Below, piece after piece: positions 1-8,042 of a stretch of 64,000 bases of DNA (position 1 is the stretch's first letter; each line of letters opens with the position of its first letter). The position numbers and the translations under genes were made by a program. The notes below the pieces were generated by a model. The model did no database searches. It had not been told where the DNA came from and saw only the letters and a list, made by a program, of their open reading frames with translations. The stretch comes from Nitrosopumilus sp. (GTDB lineage: Archaea > Thermoproteota > Nitrososphaeria > Nitrososphaerales > Nitrosopumilaceae), in assembly GCF_025699255.1 (NCBI RefSeq), contig NZ_JAILWA010000004.1, positions 1 to 64,000 of the forward strand. The letters run 5' to 3'.

Positions 1-1
1 A

Positions 2-790
2 CCAGAACCAATCACAGAACCAGAGGAAGAAGAGGCTACCCCTGAACAGATACAAAAATTAGAAGAATTAGAAAGGCAAATTAAAGAATTAGAATCACAA
101 CCAGAACCAATCACAGAACCAGAACTTCCTAGTCCTAGGGGTTCATTGCCAAAAGAATCTACAGAAGATTTACCTCAAGAACTAGATCTTGCACCAGAAC
201 CAATCACAGAACCAGAGGAAGAAGAGGCTACCCCTGAACAACTATCTCAAATTAATGAACTACAACAACAAATTGATGATTTAGAAAATATTTTATCAAC
301 TCAAAAATTTTCAGAACCAATCACAGAACCAGAGGAAGAAGAGGCTACCCCTGAACAACTATCTCAAATTAATGAACTACAACAACAAATTGATGATTTA
401 GAAAATATTTTATCAACTCAAAAATTTTCAGAACCAATCACAGAACCAGAGGAAGAAGAGGCTACCCCTGAACAATACTCTAAAGTCAAAGAATTAGAAA
501 AAGAAATTGAAAAACTTGAGGCTGTTGATATTGAACATGAAATCATTCAAACATTACGAAAACAAAATAAAAAACTTGATGATATTGAAAGTAAACTTCA
601 CATTCCAAAATTAGATAAAACTAAAAATAATAATTCTTTGTCTCAAGAAGCATACTGTGTTAAATGTAAAATCAAAAGAATAATAAAAAATCCAGAAGAA
701 ACCATAATAAAAAATGGTAGACCTGGGATCAGAGGAACTTGTTCAATATGTAATAGTAAAGTTTTTCGTATTGGAAAAATGAAAAAATAG
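2..790 (+). CDS. Repeat-rich coiled-coil protein with C-terminal zinc ribbon (5' end outside window)
   Basis: The frame is open from base 2, so the gene begins upstream; the first start codon inside the window (TTG at 146) lies in the repeat region and is not a credible start. What is visible is a Glu/Pro/Gln-rich repeat segment alternating an acidic PITEPEEEEATPEQ block with a predicted coiled-coil block (LQQQIDDLENIL). It is followed by a charged helix and a C-terminal zinc ribbon with two CxxC pairs (CVKC near the start, CSIC about 36 residues later, then VFRIGK). The ribbon resembles the DUF5679 family, often found at the C-terminus of archaeal proteins of unknown role. Two perfect 117-bp tandem copies lie inside the coding region. 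Function unknown; a scaffold or nucleic-acid-binding role is a guess. Confidence 0.8.
   Translation, partial: PEPITEPEEEEATPEQIQKLEELERQIKELESQPEPITEPELPSPRGSLPKESTEDLPQELDLAPEPITEPEEEEATPEQLSQINELQQQIDDLENILSTQKFSEPITEPEEEEATPEQLSQINELQQQIDDLENILSTQKFSEPITEPEEEEATPEQYSKVKELEKEIEKLEAVDIEHEIIQTLRKQNKKLDDIESKLHIPKLDKTKNNNSLSQEAYCVKCKIKRIIKNPEETIIKNGRPGIRGTCSICNSKVFRIGKMKK
197..475 (+). repeat. 117-bp in-frame tandem repeat (two perfect copies plus partial)
   Basis: Units at 197-313 and 314-430 are identical base for base; a third copy keeps only the first 45 bases (431-475). The same 45-base head also occurs at 5-49, and a shorter piece near 110-120. Each unit encodes 39 residues: an acidic Pro/Glu linker plus a heptad-like segment. 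The period is a multiple of three, so copy number can change without frameshift. Perfect identity suggests recent duplication or ongoing conversion. Confidence 0.95.
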
Positions 791-818
791 TATGTTTGAT
801 TGAAATCTTATTTAACAT

Positions 819-1289
819 TCAGATTTGACCTGATTGCCACGCCTGATTGAATTTTTTTATGGCCTCTTGATATGCTATAATTGAATCATCTCCTGAAGTT
901 TTCAGAAATTTTTCCCATTGGCTATTGAATTTTTTTATTGATTCAATATTGGTTTCTTTAAAGATATTTTCCATCATCTTTGTTTGTTGTTTGATATATT
1001 CAGGACCAATTTCTTCCCATGTTTCTTCCCAACTAGAACTGACTTTTTTTAACATTTCAGCATCTGATTCTAATGCTTTCTGACATGCATCATGATATGT
1101 CATTAGAGTTTCATTTGTAGCCTTTTGCCATTGAGCAAGAGATTCTTTCCATCCATTTAAGGCAGAATTGTAGTCTTTCCATGCTTTTTCAAATTCAGGT
1201 TTTTTTGATGAAGATTTAGCTTGTTTTTTTGGTTTCGAAGCTGTTTTTTTCACTGTTTTTTTGGAGGTACTTTTTTTCTTGACTGCCAT
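819..1289 (-). CDS. Helical protein with Lys-rich N-terminal tail (phasin-like?)
   Basis: A 156-residue protein. Residues 1-30 are a Lys/Ser/Thr tail (KKKSTSKKTVKK); the rest is almost entirely predicted amphipathic helix with many Trp residues (W37, W47, W54 region and others) and no Cys. Long amphipathic helices with a basic tail are seen in polyhydroxyalkanoate granule proteins (phasins) and in PhaE-type subunits, and related archaea have PHA synthases, but no synthase is visible here. The basic tail could instead bind DNA. The start ATG at 1289 has an A/T-rich TATA-like element about 27 bases upstream. Real gene; function uncertain. Confidence 0.75.
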   Translation of the reverse strand: MAVKKKSTSKKTVKKTASKPKKQAKSSSKKPEFEKAWKDYNSALNGWKESLAQWQKATNETLMTYHDACQKALESDAEMLKKVSSSWEETWEEIGPEYIKQQTKMMENIFKETNIESIKKFNSQWEKFLKTSGDDSIIAYQEAIKKFNQAWQSGQI

Positions 1290-1603
1290 ATTTTAATTTG
1301 ATTATGGTAGATGTTAAATCTTTCAACAAATCTACATTTGGAACTTTTTTGAATTAATTAATAATCAGTTGCCTTGGAAAATCTTGGAAAATGTTTTCTA
1401 TCTTTATTTTTAAATATATTGTAGTGATAATTACATAAATTTCTGGTTTCTCTAAAACTAATTTTTACTGTTTGAATGGCCTTCTCTTTACATTCTGAAA
1501 TACTACATTGCATTAGAAAAAATCTTAATTCTTAACTAATAAAACTTTGAAATTATATTATTACCTATGCTAACTTTTTATGATTGAGTAATATTCAAAA
1601 AAT
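1290..1603. other. Intergenic region with divergent promoters
   Basis: This is the only stretch near 300 bases without a gene. It is AT-rich and shows no tRNA, inverted repeat of note or conserved motif that I can recognise. A TATA-like element near 1310-1320 fits the leftward gene and one near 1575-1583 fits the small rightward ORF starting at 1604. A short direct repeat (CTTGGAAAAT) occurs twice around 1374-1394. Confidence 0.5.
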
Positions 1604-1813
1604 ATGGACGATGAAGAAAAAGGTAAAAGATTTTTAAAATTAATTGATGATCAAAATAATCTTCAATGGGGAATTGTTGCCAAATTAACTTCTCTAATTT
1701 CTTCTGAATGGAAATCTGAAGAATTAAAAATTGAACTTGAGAGTTTGGTAAATAATCATACTAAAATTACAAAAGAACTAAACAGTTTGGATGATAAAGG
1801 CAGTATGTTATAG
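1604..1813 (+). CDS. Small acidic hypothetical protein
   Basis: Encodes 69 residues, charged and helical (KRFLKLIDDQNN..., ELKIELESLV), without Cys or membrane segments. Support for it being real is the ATG with a TATA-like element about 25 bases upstream and codon use like its neighbours. Its stop overlaps the 3' end of the convergent ctaB gene by six bases. No family recognised. Confidence 0.5.
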   Translation: MDDEEKGKRFLKLIDDQNNLQWGIVAKLTSLISSEWKSEELKIELESLVNNHTKITKELNSLDDKGSML

Positions 1814-2737
1814 AGCTGAATCTACCATTAATGCAATAAATAACACTGCTAAATACGGACTCGAAAATTTAAACAATGTCCATGCAGCTTTTTCCATAGG
1901 TTTCACCATTACCCAAACTGATAGTCCTACCATTAATCCCCCTGATGCAATTGCGGTCCATAGATATACTGCGCCTACCATCTCTTCACCTTCTTGAGTA
2001 GTGATGAAGAATGGAGCAATTGAAAACAATACCATGACAACAGTCGATAATGCAATTGCTCTAGCAGATGTTTTTTCTGATTGTACTGCAGTTAACATTG
2101 GCACATTTACTTTGTTATAATCTTCTTTGAAGTGTAGTGTTAAAGCCCAAATATGCATTGGAATCCAAATGAATACTAAACCTGCCATTGCCAAACCCAT
2201 AGTCCATAAATCTGACATAGTTACAGCTACCCAACCAATCATTGGTGGTGAACCTCCACATAATCCGCCTAAAATTATATTGGTTCTTGAATTTCGTTTT
2301 AAGACATATGAGTAAATTAGAATATTATTTACTAATCCAAATGCAATGAATGCTGTTGCCCATGCACCTTGTTCTAATGTAGTGGTAAACGAAATCCCAA
2401 ATGCTAAACCTAATGATATGCCTGCTAACACCAGACCAAAATTCCTTGCTTTGACTGCAGGATAGATTCTTTTTGATGGTAATGGTCTTTCCTTTGTTCG
2501 TTCCATTATTGCATCAATATCTCTATCATGATAATTTGTCAAAGTATTTGCAGCAGCTGATCCTGCAGCAACTGAAAATAACATCAAAATCCATGTAGCT
2601 GGAGATATTTCAATATTGTAAATATTGGACGCAGTTAATGTAGCCCCAAATGCTGTAAAAACTAGTAAATACCAAATTTTTGGCTTTGTTAATTCATAAT
2701 ATACTGCTACTCTTGATTGTGATTTTTGTTTTTGCAA
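1808..2737 (-). CDS. ctaB: Protohaem IX farnesyltransferase (haem O synthase)
   Basis: UbiA-superfamily prenyltransferase of 309 residues with about nine predicted membrane helices. The first Asp-rich motif is clear (NYHDRDIDAIMERT, about residues 68-81), followed by the ERPLPS stretch typical of CtaB/Cox10; the second polar motif (HFKEDYNKVNVPM) is also present. It converts haem B to haem O for terminal oxidases in the cytoplasmic membrane. The start is a TTG only two bases after the stop of the upstream Lrp-family gene, so the two are probably co-transcribed. Confidence 0.93.
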   Translation of the reverse strand: MQKQKSQSRVAVYYELTKPKIWYLLVFTAFGATLTASNIYNIEISPATWILMLFSVAAGSAAANTLTNYHDRDIDAIMERTKERPLPSKRIYPAVKARNFGLVLAGISLGLAFGISFTTTLEQGAWATAFIAFGLVNNILIYSYVLKRNSRTNIILGGLCGGSPPMIGWVAVTMSDLWTMGLAMAGLVFIWIPMHIWALTLHFKEDYNKVNVPMLTAVQSEKTSARAIALSTVVMVLFSIAPFFITTQEGEEMVGAVYLWTAIASGGLMVGLSVWVMVKPMEKAAWTLFKFSSPYLAVLFIALMVDSAL

Positions 2738-2739
2738 TA

Positions 2740-3174
2740 TTAGTCACTATCCTTTGATGGCATATATGGCATTGCTTTCATTCGTGATTTCATTTCAATG
2801 AATGACTCTGATGACTGAATTCCTTCTATTCTTCCTATTCGTTCAGAAACCATTTTGTGCATTTGATCCAACGATTTTGAGTACATTGTTACAAGAATAT
2901 CGAATCTGCCTGTAACTTCAGCCACTTCTCTAACTCCATCAATTTTGAATAATTCACCAATGATATGATCACGTTTTTTTGTATCCATATTGATTCCAGT
3001 TAAAGCTTTGACATTGTATCCAAGTTCTTCATCATTTACAACAATTGTAAATCGTTCAATTAATTTTCTTTTAACCAACCTTTTGATTCTTGAATAAACA
3101 ACAGAAGAATTTACATTGATTTTTTTTGATAATCTTGGAACTGAAATTGAAGCATCATTAGATAATTCTGACAA
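2740..3174 (-). CDS. Lrp/AsnC-family regulator (N-terminus unclear, in-frame TAG upstream)
   Basis: Winged helix-turn-helix (about residues 5-45: SVPRLSKKINVNSSVVYSRIKRL) followed by a RAM/AsnC ligand-binding domain (GVREVAEVTGRFDILVTM). The coordinates use the first usable start, a TTG at 3174, giving 144 residues. However the frame upstream continues the family's normal first helix (AKVDDLDLQILSEL) and reaches GTG at 3216, which sits about 29 bases from a TATA-like element (3241-3249), but with TAG as the third codon. So it is either translated from TTG with a shortened first helix, or damaged or recoded at its 5' end. Lies immediately upstream of ctaB, which it may control together with respiration genes (inference). 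Confidence 0.8.
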   Translation of the reverse strand: MSELSNDASISVPRLSKKINVNSSVVYSRIKRLVKRKLIERFTIVVNDEELGYNVKALTGINMDTKKRDHIIGELFKIDGVREVAEVTGRFDILVTMYSKSLDQMHKMVSERIGRIEGIQSSESFIEMKSRMKAMPYMPSKDSD

Positions 3175-3277
3175 AATTTGTAAATCTAAATCATCAACTT
3201 TTGCCGTCTAAAACACCTGAGACGATCTAGATTTCTGGATCTTATAAAGTTATTATTGTAAAAATTGCAAAAATAAT

Positions 3278-4354
3278 CTAAATTTTGCCTTTTTTGTATA
3301 ACATTTCTGCTAACAATACTGCACCTTTTGCTGAACCCATTTTTTTGTTATGAGAGAACAGCATGTATTTGAGACCATTTTCAAACAATTCTTCTTTTTC
3401 TACTCTTCCAATTGTTGTAGTCATTCCATCTCCAACAGTTCTTTCCATTCTTGGTTGGGGTCTAGTTGGATCTTCGTGAAATGCATAGTAATCTTCTGGA
3501 GCTGAAGGTAATCCAGCTACTGAGATAGTTTTGTTATATTCATTATAGGTATCTTTCGCTTTTGAAGGATCAATATTTTCTGAAGTTTCAACAAAAACTG
3601 ATTCAGTATGACCATCAATCACTGGAACTCTAGTACAGGTAGCACTAATTCTAATATCTGCATCTTCAATTTTTCCATCTTTTAGTTTACCGAGTATTTT
3701 TCTCGTTTCTAATCTTACTTTTCCTTCTTCTTTTGGAATATATGGCAAAATATTGTCTGTAATGCCCATTGCAGATACTCCTGATTTGCCTCCTCCAGAA
3801 ATTGCTTGCATAGAAGTCATCATGACTTTTTTTGCTCCATATTTTTCAAGTAATGGCTTTAATGTAATTGCTAAACCTGTTGTAGTACAATTAGGTAATG
3901 GTGCTACCCAACCTTTCCAATTCCTGTTCTTCTTTTGTACTTCAAGTAATTCACTTTGTTCATCATTAATTCCTGGAATTAAAATTGGCACATCATCTTC
4001 ATATCTATAAGCTGAACTTGTAGAAATAACTGGTAAATCTGCTGCCATTTTGGTTTCTATGTCTCTAGCTGCAACTGATTCAACTGCTGAAAATACTAGA
4101 TCTAATTGAGATACATCTAATTGATCTATTGATTTTACTGTCATTTCTTTGATATATTCTGGAATTTCTCCACCTACATCCCATGCTACAATTCCACTAG
4201 CATCTTTGATTGCATCAAGATATTTTTTTCCAGCAGAACGTTCAGATGCAGCAATTTGGGTTACTTCAAACCATGGATGATTGTTTAATGATTGAACAAA
4301 TTCTTGACCAACAGAACCTGTAACTCCGATAATTGCCACTCTTTTCTTGTCCAT
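3278..4354 (-). CDS. asd: Aspartate-semialdehyde dehydrogenase family (possible malonyl-CoA reductase)
   Basis: NADP-dependent dehydrogenase of the archaeal/fungal Asd type. Rossmann motif GVTGSVGQEF is at the N-terminus and the catalytic Cys lies in LPNCTTTGLA (Cys156 from this start); the substrate region SATCTRVPVIDGHTESV follows. The start at 4354 (MDKKRVAI) is preferred over an ATG at 4378 because the latter falls on the TATA-like element about 29 bases upstream of 4354. Asd makes aspartate semialdehyde for Thr/Met/Lys synthesis. Homologues in 3-hydroxypropionate/4-hydroxybutyrate cycle archaea act as malonyl-CoA reductase, so the substrate is not settled by sequence alone. Divergent from the cobalamin operon. 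Confidence 0.88.
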   Translation of the reverse strand: MDKKRVAIIGVTGSVGQEFVQSLNNHPWFEVTQIAASERSAGKKYLDAIKDASGIVAWDVGGEIPEYIKEMTVKSIDQLDVSQLDLVFSAVESVAARDIETKMAADLPVISTSSAYRYEDDVPILIPGINDEQSELLEVQKKNRNWKGWVAPLPNCTTTGLAITLKPLLEKYGAKKVMMTSMQAISGGGKSGVSAMGITDNILPYIPKEEGKVRLETRKILGKLKDGKIEDADIRISATCTRVPVIDGHTESVFVETSENIDPSKAKDTYNEYNKTISVAGLPSAPEDYYAFHEDPTRPQPRMERTVGDGMTTTIGRVEKEELFENGLKYMLFSHNKKMGSAKGAVLLAEMLYKKGKI

Positions 4355-4437
4355 TACTACAATATGGATCGCTTTCAATTAATAATCGTTTTCTGGATTA
4401 CCACAACATACTAAATCAACGCATTCTATTTGGAACT

Positions 4438-5520
4438 GTGAAAATACGAACAAAATCATCTTTAATTAGACATATTCCAGTTGTTCATGGTGGCAAAAAT
4501 CAATTTCAAAACACAGATCTACAGATAATTGATTTTAGCTCAAATATTTCTCCTATAGGAATCCCATCATCCATAAAAAAAACTCTTAAAAAAAATATCG
4601 ATAAAATCAATAACTATCCAGATTTTAATTCATCTGGAGTAATTTTGAGCCTAGAAAAATATACTCATCTAGATAAACCAAATCTCTTAGTTGGCAATGG
4701 AGCAATTGAAATAATCTATAATTTTTGTAATGCATTTTTATCCAAAAAAACTAAGGTTTTGATTCCTATCCCTACTTTTCAAGAATATGAAACTGCTTCT
4801 AAACTCAATGACTGTCAAATTTCATATTTCAAAACAATGGATCTCTCAGAAAATATTGAACAATTTATTTCAAAAATCCCAAAAAATGGATGTATTTTTA
4901 TTTGTAATCCTAATAATCCCACAGGAAAACTTTTAGAGAAAAATCAACTTTTACAAATTATTAAAAAAGCAAAAAAACTTTCTACCCTTGTATTTGTTGA
5001 TGAATGTTTTATTGACATGGTTCCAAAATCTAATGAATCCGTAATTTCATATGTTAAAACATTTGATAATCTTTTTGTTTTACAATCTTTAACTAAATCT
5101 TTTGCACTAGCTGGAATTCGTATTGGATATGCAGCATCATCAAAATATATGATCAATATTTTACAAAAGATAAGAATTCCTTGGAGTGTAAACACATTGG
5201 CTCAAGAAGCTGCTATTACTGCACTAAAGAATAAAACTCATCTTAAAAAATCTAATTTAATTATTAAAAAAGAATTGAATTATTTAACGAAAGAAATCAA
5301 CAAATTAAACGGATTTGATTGTAACAAATCTTCAACAAATTTTATTCTAATCAAAACTAAAAAAGATTCAACAAGCTTACAAAAAAAATTATTAAAAAAA
5401 CAAATTTTAATTCGAGACTGTAAAAATTTTCGAGGATTAAATAATCATTATGTTAGAATTGCTGTAAAATCACATAAAGATAATCTAAAACTAGTTAAAG
5501 CGTTGGAGAAATTAAAATGA
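4438..5520 (+). CDS. cobD: L-threonine-O-3-phosphate decarboxylase (CobD/CobC-like aminotransferase fold)
   Basis: Fold-type I PLP enzyme of the histidinol-phosphate aminotransferase family. The N-terminal VVHGGKNQF...IDFSSNISPIG is diagnostic for the cobalamin branch, which forms aminopropanol phosphate for the nucleotide loop. The PLP lysine is in LTKSFALAGIRIGY and the NPNNPTG motif is present. GTG at 4438 is chosen: it gives the family's normal N-terminus and lies about 27 bases after an A/T element, whereas the longer frame from 4333 overlaps the divergent asd gene. First gene of an operon whose members overlap by 4-8 bases. It could be mistaken for hisC, but a separate hisC lies in the his operon. 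Confidence 0.88.
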   Translation: MKIRTKSSLIRHIPVVHGGKNQFQNTDLQIIDFSSNISPIGIPSSIKKTLKKNIDKINNYPDFNSSGVILSLEKYTHLDKPNLLVGNGAIEIIYNFCNAFLSKKTKVLIPIPTFQEYETASKLNDCQISYFKTMDLSENIEQFISKIPKNGCIFICNPNNPTGKLLEKNQLLQIIKKAKKLSTLVFVDECFIDMVPKSNESVISYVKTFDNLFVLQSLTKSFALAGIRIGYAASSKYMINILQKIRIPWSVNTLAQEAAITALKNKTHLKKSNLIIKKELNYLTKEINKLNGFDCNKSSTNFILIKTKKDSTSLQKKLLKKQILIRDCKNFRGLNNHYVRIAVKSHKDNLKLVKALEKLK

Positions 5521-6356
5521 AATCTTTGATGGTTCAGGGAACATCATCTGGTGCCGGAAAAACTACTTTAGTTGCAGCATTATGTAGAATTTTTTCTGAT
5601 AAAGGTTATCGTGTAGCTCCTTTCAAATCTCAAAATATGTCTAATTTTGCATACGTCACGCCTGAATTTGAAATTTCACGTGCTCAGGCTATCCAAGCCA
5701 TTGCATCAAGATGTGAAATTACTGCTAATCTTAATCCTATTTTACTCAAACCTGTTGGTAATTACAAGAGCATCGTATACCTTAATGGAAAAAAATACAA
5801 GAAAATGCATGCAAAGGAATACTATGAAAAATTTGTAAACCAAGAAGGAATTAAGATTGCATCAAAATCTCTAAAATCATTACAAAAAAACAATGATTTA
5901 GTAATTTTAGAGGGTGCTGGTTCTCCCGTTGAAATTAATTTACAAAAATTTGATATTGCAAACATGAAGATTGCAAATATAGCAAAAGCATCTGTATTAT
6001 TAGTTTCAGATATTGACAAAGGTGGTTCTTTTGCAAGTCTTGTTGGAACTATGACATTACTTGAACAAAAATATCAAAAATTGGTAAAAGGATTTCTATT
6101 TAACAAATTCAGAGGAGACTTGGAAGTTTTAAAACCAGGATTTCAAAAACTCAAAAAAATAACAAAAATACCTGTAATGGGAACTATCCCTTTGATGTCA
6201 TTAGATTTACCAGAAGAAGATTCTCTTCATGTAAATCCAAAAGAAATTGAGTGGACAAAAAAAAATATTTCAAAAATTGATTCTGAATTAACCAAATTAG
6301 CTAAAACTGTAAAATCAAATATTGACATTAAATCCATTGAGAGGATTTTACAATGA
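5517..6356 (+). CDS. cobQ: Adenosylcobyric acid synthase, synthetase domain only (no glutaminase domain)
   Basis: Matches the N-terminal ATP-dependent amidoligase half of CobQ/CbiP: P-loop GTSSGAGKTT (residues 9-18), FKSQNMSNFA, EISRAQAIQA, NPILLKP, EGAGSPVEIN and DIDKGGSFASLVGT in order. The enzyme amidates side chains b, d, e and g of adenosylcobyrinate diamide. It has only 279 residues, against about 480-500 in typical CobQ, because the C-terminal class I glutamine amidotransferase domain is absent; the next gene begins four bases before its stop, so there is no room for a frameshifted remainder. Either another protein supplies ammonia or free ammonium is used (inference). Confidence 0.9.
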   Translation: MKSLMVQGTSSGAGKTTLVAALCRIFSDKGYRVAPFKSQNMSNFAYVTPEFEISRAQAIQAIASRCEITANLNPILLKPVGNYKSIVYLNGKKYKKMHAKEYYEKFVNQEGIKIASKSLKSLQKNNDLVILEGAGSPVEINLQKFDIANMKIANIAKASVLLVSDIDKGGSFASLVGTMTLLEQKYQKLVKGFLFNKFRGDLEVLKPGFQKLKKITKIPVMGTIPLMSLDLPEEDSLHVNPKEIEWTKKNISKIDSELTKLAKTVKSNIDIKSIERILQ

Positions 6357-7324
6357 TAGTGGAATCCTTACTTGTGATTAGTTTTGCAATTTTAATTGAT
6401 TTTAAATTTGGAGATCCTAAAAATAAATATCATCCTACAGCTTGGATTGGAACTTTAATTGCAAAATTTACTCCAATTGCCAAAAATGAGAATTATTTGA
6501 TTGAAAAGCTTGGTGGTGTATGTATTATAGTAATCACTTCTGGAATAGTTATCTCATTACTTTTAATTTTAGAAATGAGTATTTCTTTGATATCTGTTGA
6601 TATTGTTTCAATAATTGTTTCAGTAGTTGTTGGTGCTTTCCTTTTCAAAACTACTATTGCTATACGTGGAATGGAAAAGCATGCATTATCTGTATTGGAA
6701 TCTATTGATGAAAACAATCTAGATATGGCTAGAAATCACTTATCAATGATAGTTAAAAGGAATACCAAAAATTTAGATAAAAATCATATTCTTTCAGGCG
6801 TGTTAGAAAGTATTAGTGAAAATACTGTTGATGGAATTACTGGTCCATTATTCTATTATGCATTGATAGGACTGCCTGGAGCATTTGTTTATAGAATTAT
6901 CAATACTGCAGATTCAATGATTGGATACAAAACTAATCTCTTCAAAAATATAGGTTGGTTTGCAGCAACATCTGATAGTGTTTTAAATTATATTCCATCT
7001 AGACTTACAGGATTAATCATGATCATTTCTGCTGCAATTTTGCAAAATAATTGGAGAGAATCTTACAACATAATGATACGAGATGGTAAAAATACTGAAA
7101 GCCCAAATGCAGGATATCCTATGGCAGCATTAGCTGGTGCATTGGAAACAAAATTTGAAAAACTTAATCATTACAAATTAGGTGATGGTAAAATAGTTCT
7201 TACAAAACAACATGTGTATTCTGCTATTTCTATAATGAAACTCACTTCGATACTTTTCTTTGTAGTAATAACTATTCCAATGATCATTGCCTTATCATTA
7301 GCTGGATGGTGGATTCATGCTTAA
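6353..7324 (+). CDS. cbiB: Adenosylcobinamide-phosphate synthase CbiB
   Basis: Membrane protein of 323 residues that attaches aminopropanol (phosphate) to adenosylcobyric acid. Family signatures are DFKFGDPKNKYHPTAWIG near the N-terminus, the SENTVDGITGPLFYY motif and DGKNTESPNAGYPMAALAGAL in the C-terminal half, with five or so predicted membrane helices. Overlaps cobQ by four bases (ATGA) and cobS by eight. Length is normal for the family. Confidence 0.93.
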   Translation: MIVESLLVISFAILIDFKFGDPKNKYHPTAWIGTLIAKFTPIAKNENYLIEKLGGVCIIVITSGIVISLLLILEMSISLISVDIVSIIVSVVVGAFLFKTTIAIRGMEKHALSVLESIDENNLDMARNHLSMIVKRNTKNLDKNHILSGVLESISENTVDGITGPLFYYALIGLPGAFVYRIINTADSMIGYKTNLFKNIGWFAATSDSVLNYIPSRLTGLIMIISAAILQNNWRESYNIMIRDGKNTESPNAGYPMAALAGALETKFEKLNHYKLGDGKIVLTKQHVYSAISIMKLTSILFFVVITIPMIIALSLAGWWIHA

Positions 7325-8042
7325 AGAAATAGGGTCTGTTTTTTCATTTTTAACAATTTTCCCTTCATCAAATGCAACTTTAGAAACTATTGCAAAGTAC
7401 ATGTTTGTTTTTCCTATAGTTGGAATTGTAATTGGATTGTTGATTGGTTCTCTAGGATTTGGATTATCTTTTATTTTAGAACCTTTGTTAGTTAGTCTTT
7501 TAGTTGTTGCTTCCATAGCAATTGTAACTGGTATACATCATGCAGATGGATTAGCTGATTTTGCAGATGGACTTATGGTCAAAGGTACAAAAAATAAAAA
7601 ACTTCAAGCTATGAAAGATCTTTCTACTGGCTCAGCTGGAATTGTAGCTATTGTTTTGTATATCGTAGGTTTGATAATTACTATTTCACTTACAAGTGGA
7701 TTTGATCTGTTCAAAGCAATTCTGATCAGTGAGATTTTAGCAAAATTTTCCATGGTATTGATGGCTAGTTTAGGTAAATCTGCTTCTTTAGGCTCAAATT
7801 CCCCATTCATCGAATTTATGAAAGATAAGAAAAAACTTTCAACAGCATTTCTAATTATGTTAATTCCAGTTATATTCATAGGTGAAACCACTGGATTAGT
7901 AATGTTGGGTATTGCCATTATTTTGACTTTATTCATCTTAGCAATTTCTACTCGTAGTTTTGGTGGAATCACTGGAGATGTTCTTGGTGCAACTAATGAA
8001 TTAACACGCTTAGCTTCATTGATGGTGTTTGTTTCATTATGA
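7317..8042 (+). CDS. cobS: Adenosylcobinamide-GDP ribazoletransferase (cobalamin synthase)
   Basis: Polytopic membrane enzyme of 241 residues joining adenosylcobinamide-GDP with alpha-ribazole. Diagnostic motifs: FLTIFP near the N-terminus, HHADGLADFADGLM and MKDLSTGSAG, which bind Mg and nucleotide. Overlaps cbiB upstream and cobY downstream (four bases), so all five cobalamin genes are likely translated from one mRNA. Confidence 0.94.
   Translation: MLKEIGSVFSFLTIFPSSNATLETIAKYMFVFPIVGIVIGLLIGSLGFGLSFILEPLLVSLLVVASIAIVTGIHHADGLADFADGLMVKGTKNKKLQAMKDLSTGSAGIVAIVLYIVGLIITISLTSGFDLFKAILISEILAKFSMVLMASLGKSASLGSNSPFIEFMKDKKKLSTAFLIMLIPVIFIGETTGLVMLGIAIILTLFILAISTRSFGGITGDVLGATNELTRLASLMVFVSL

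Noticed and set aside
5-475. Possible CRISPR-like array from regularly spaced repeats
   Set aside because: The repeats are directly adjacent, in frame and coding, with no variable spacers or cas genes.
1791-1997. Plus-strand ORF inside ctaB
   Set aside because: Antisense to conserved membrane helices of ctaB and without a start context.
3208-3210. TAG as a pyrrolysine codon in the Lrp-family gene
   Set aside because: No Pyl genes are seen, pyrrolysine is not expected in this group, and a mutation or alternative start is simpler.
4333-4437. Longer N-terminus for the threonine-phosphate decarboxylase
   Set aside because: It would overlap the divergent asd gene and its promoter and adds residues not found in the family.
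7317-8042. Interrupted or duplicated cobalamin gene because of the strong reverse-strand ORFs (7604-7972, 7298-7516)
   Set aside because: CobS motifs are complete on the plus strand, so the reverse frames are shadows.
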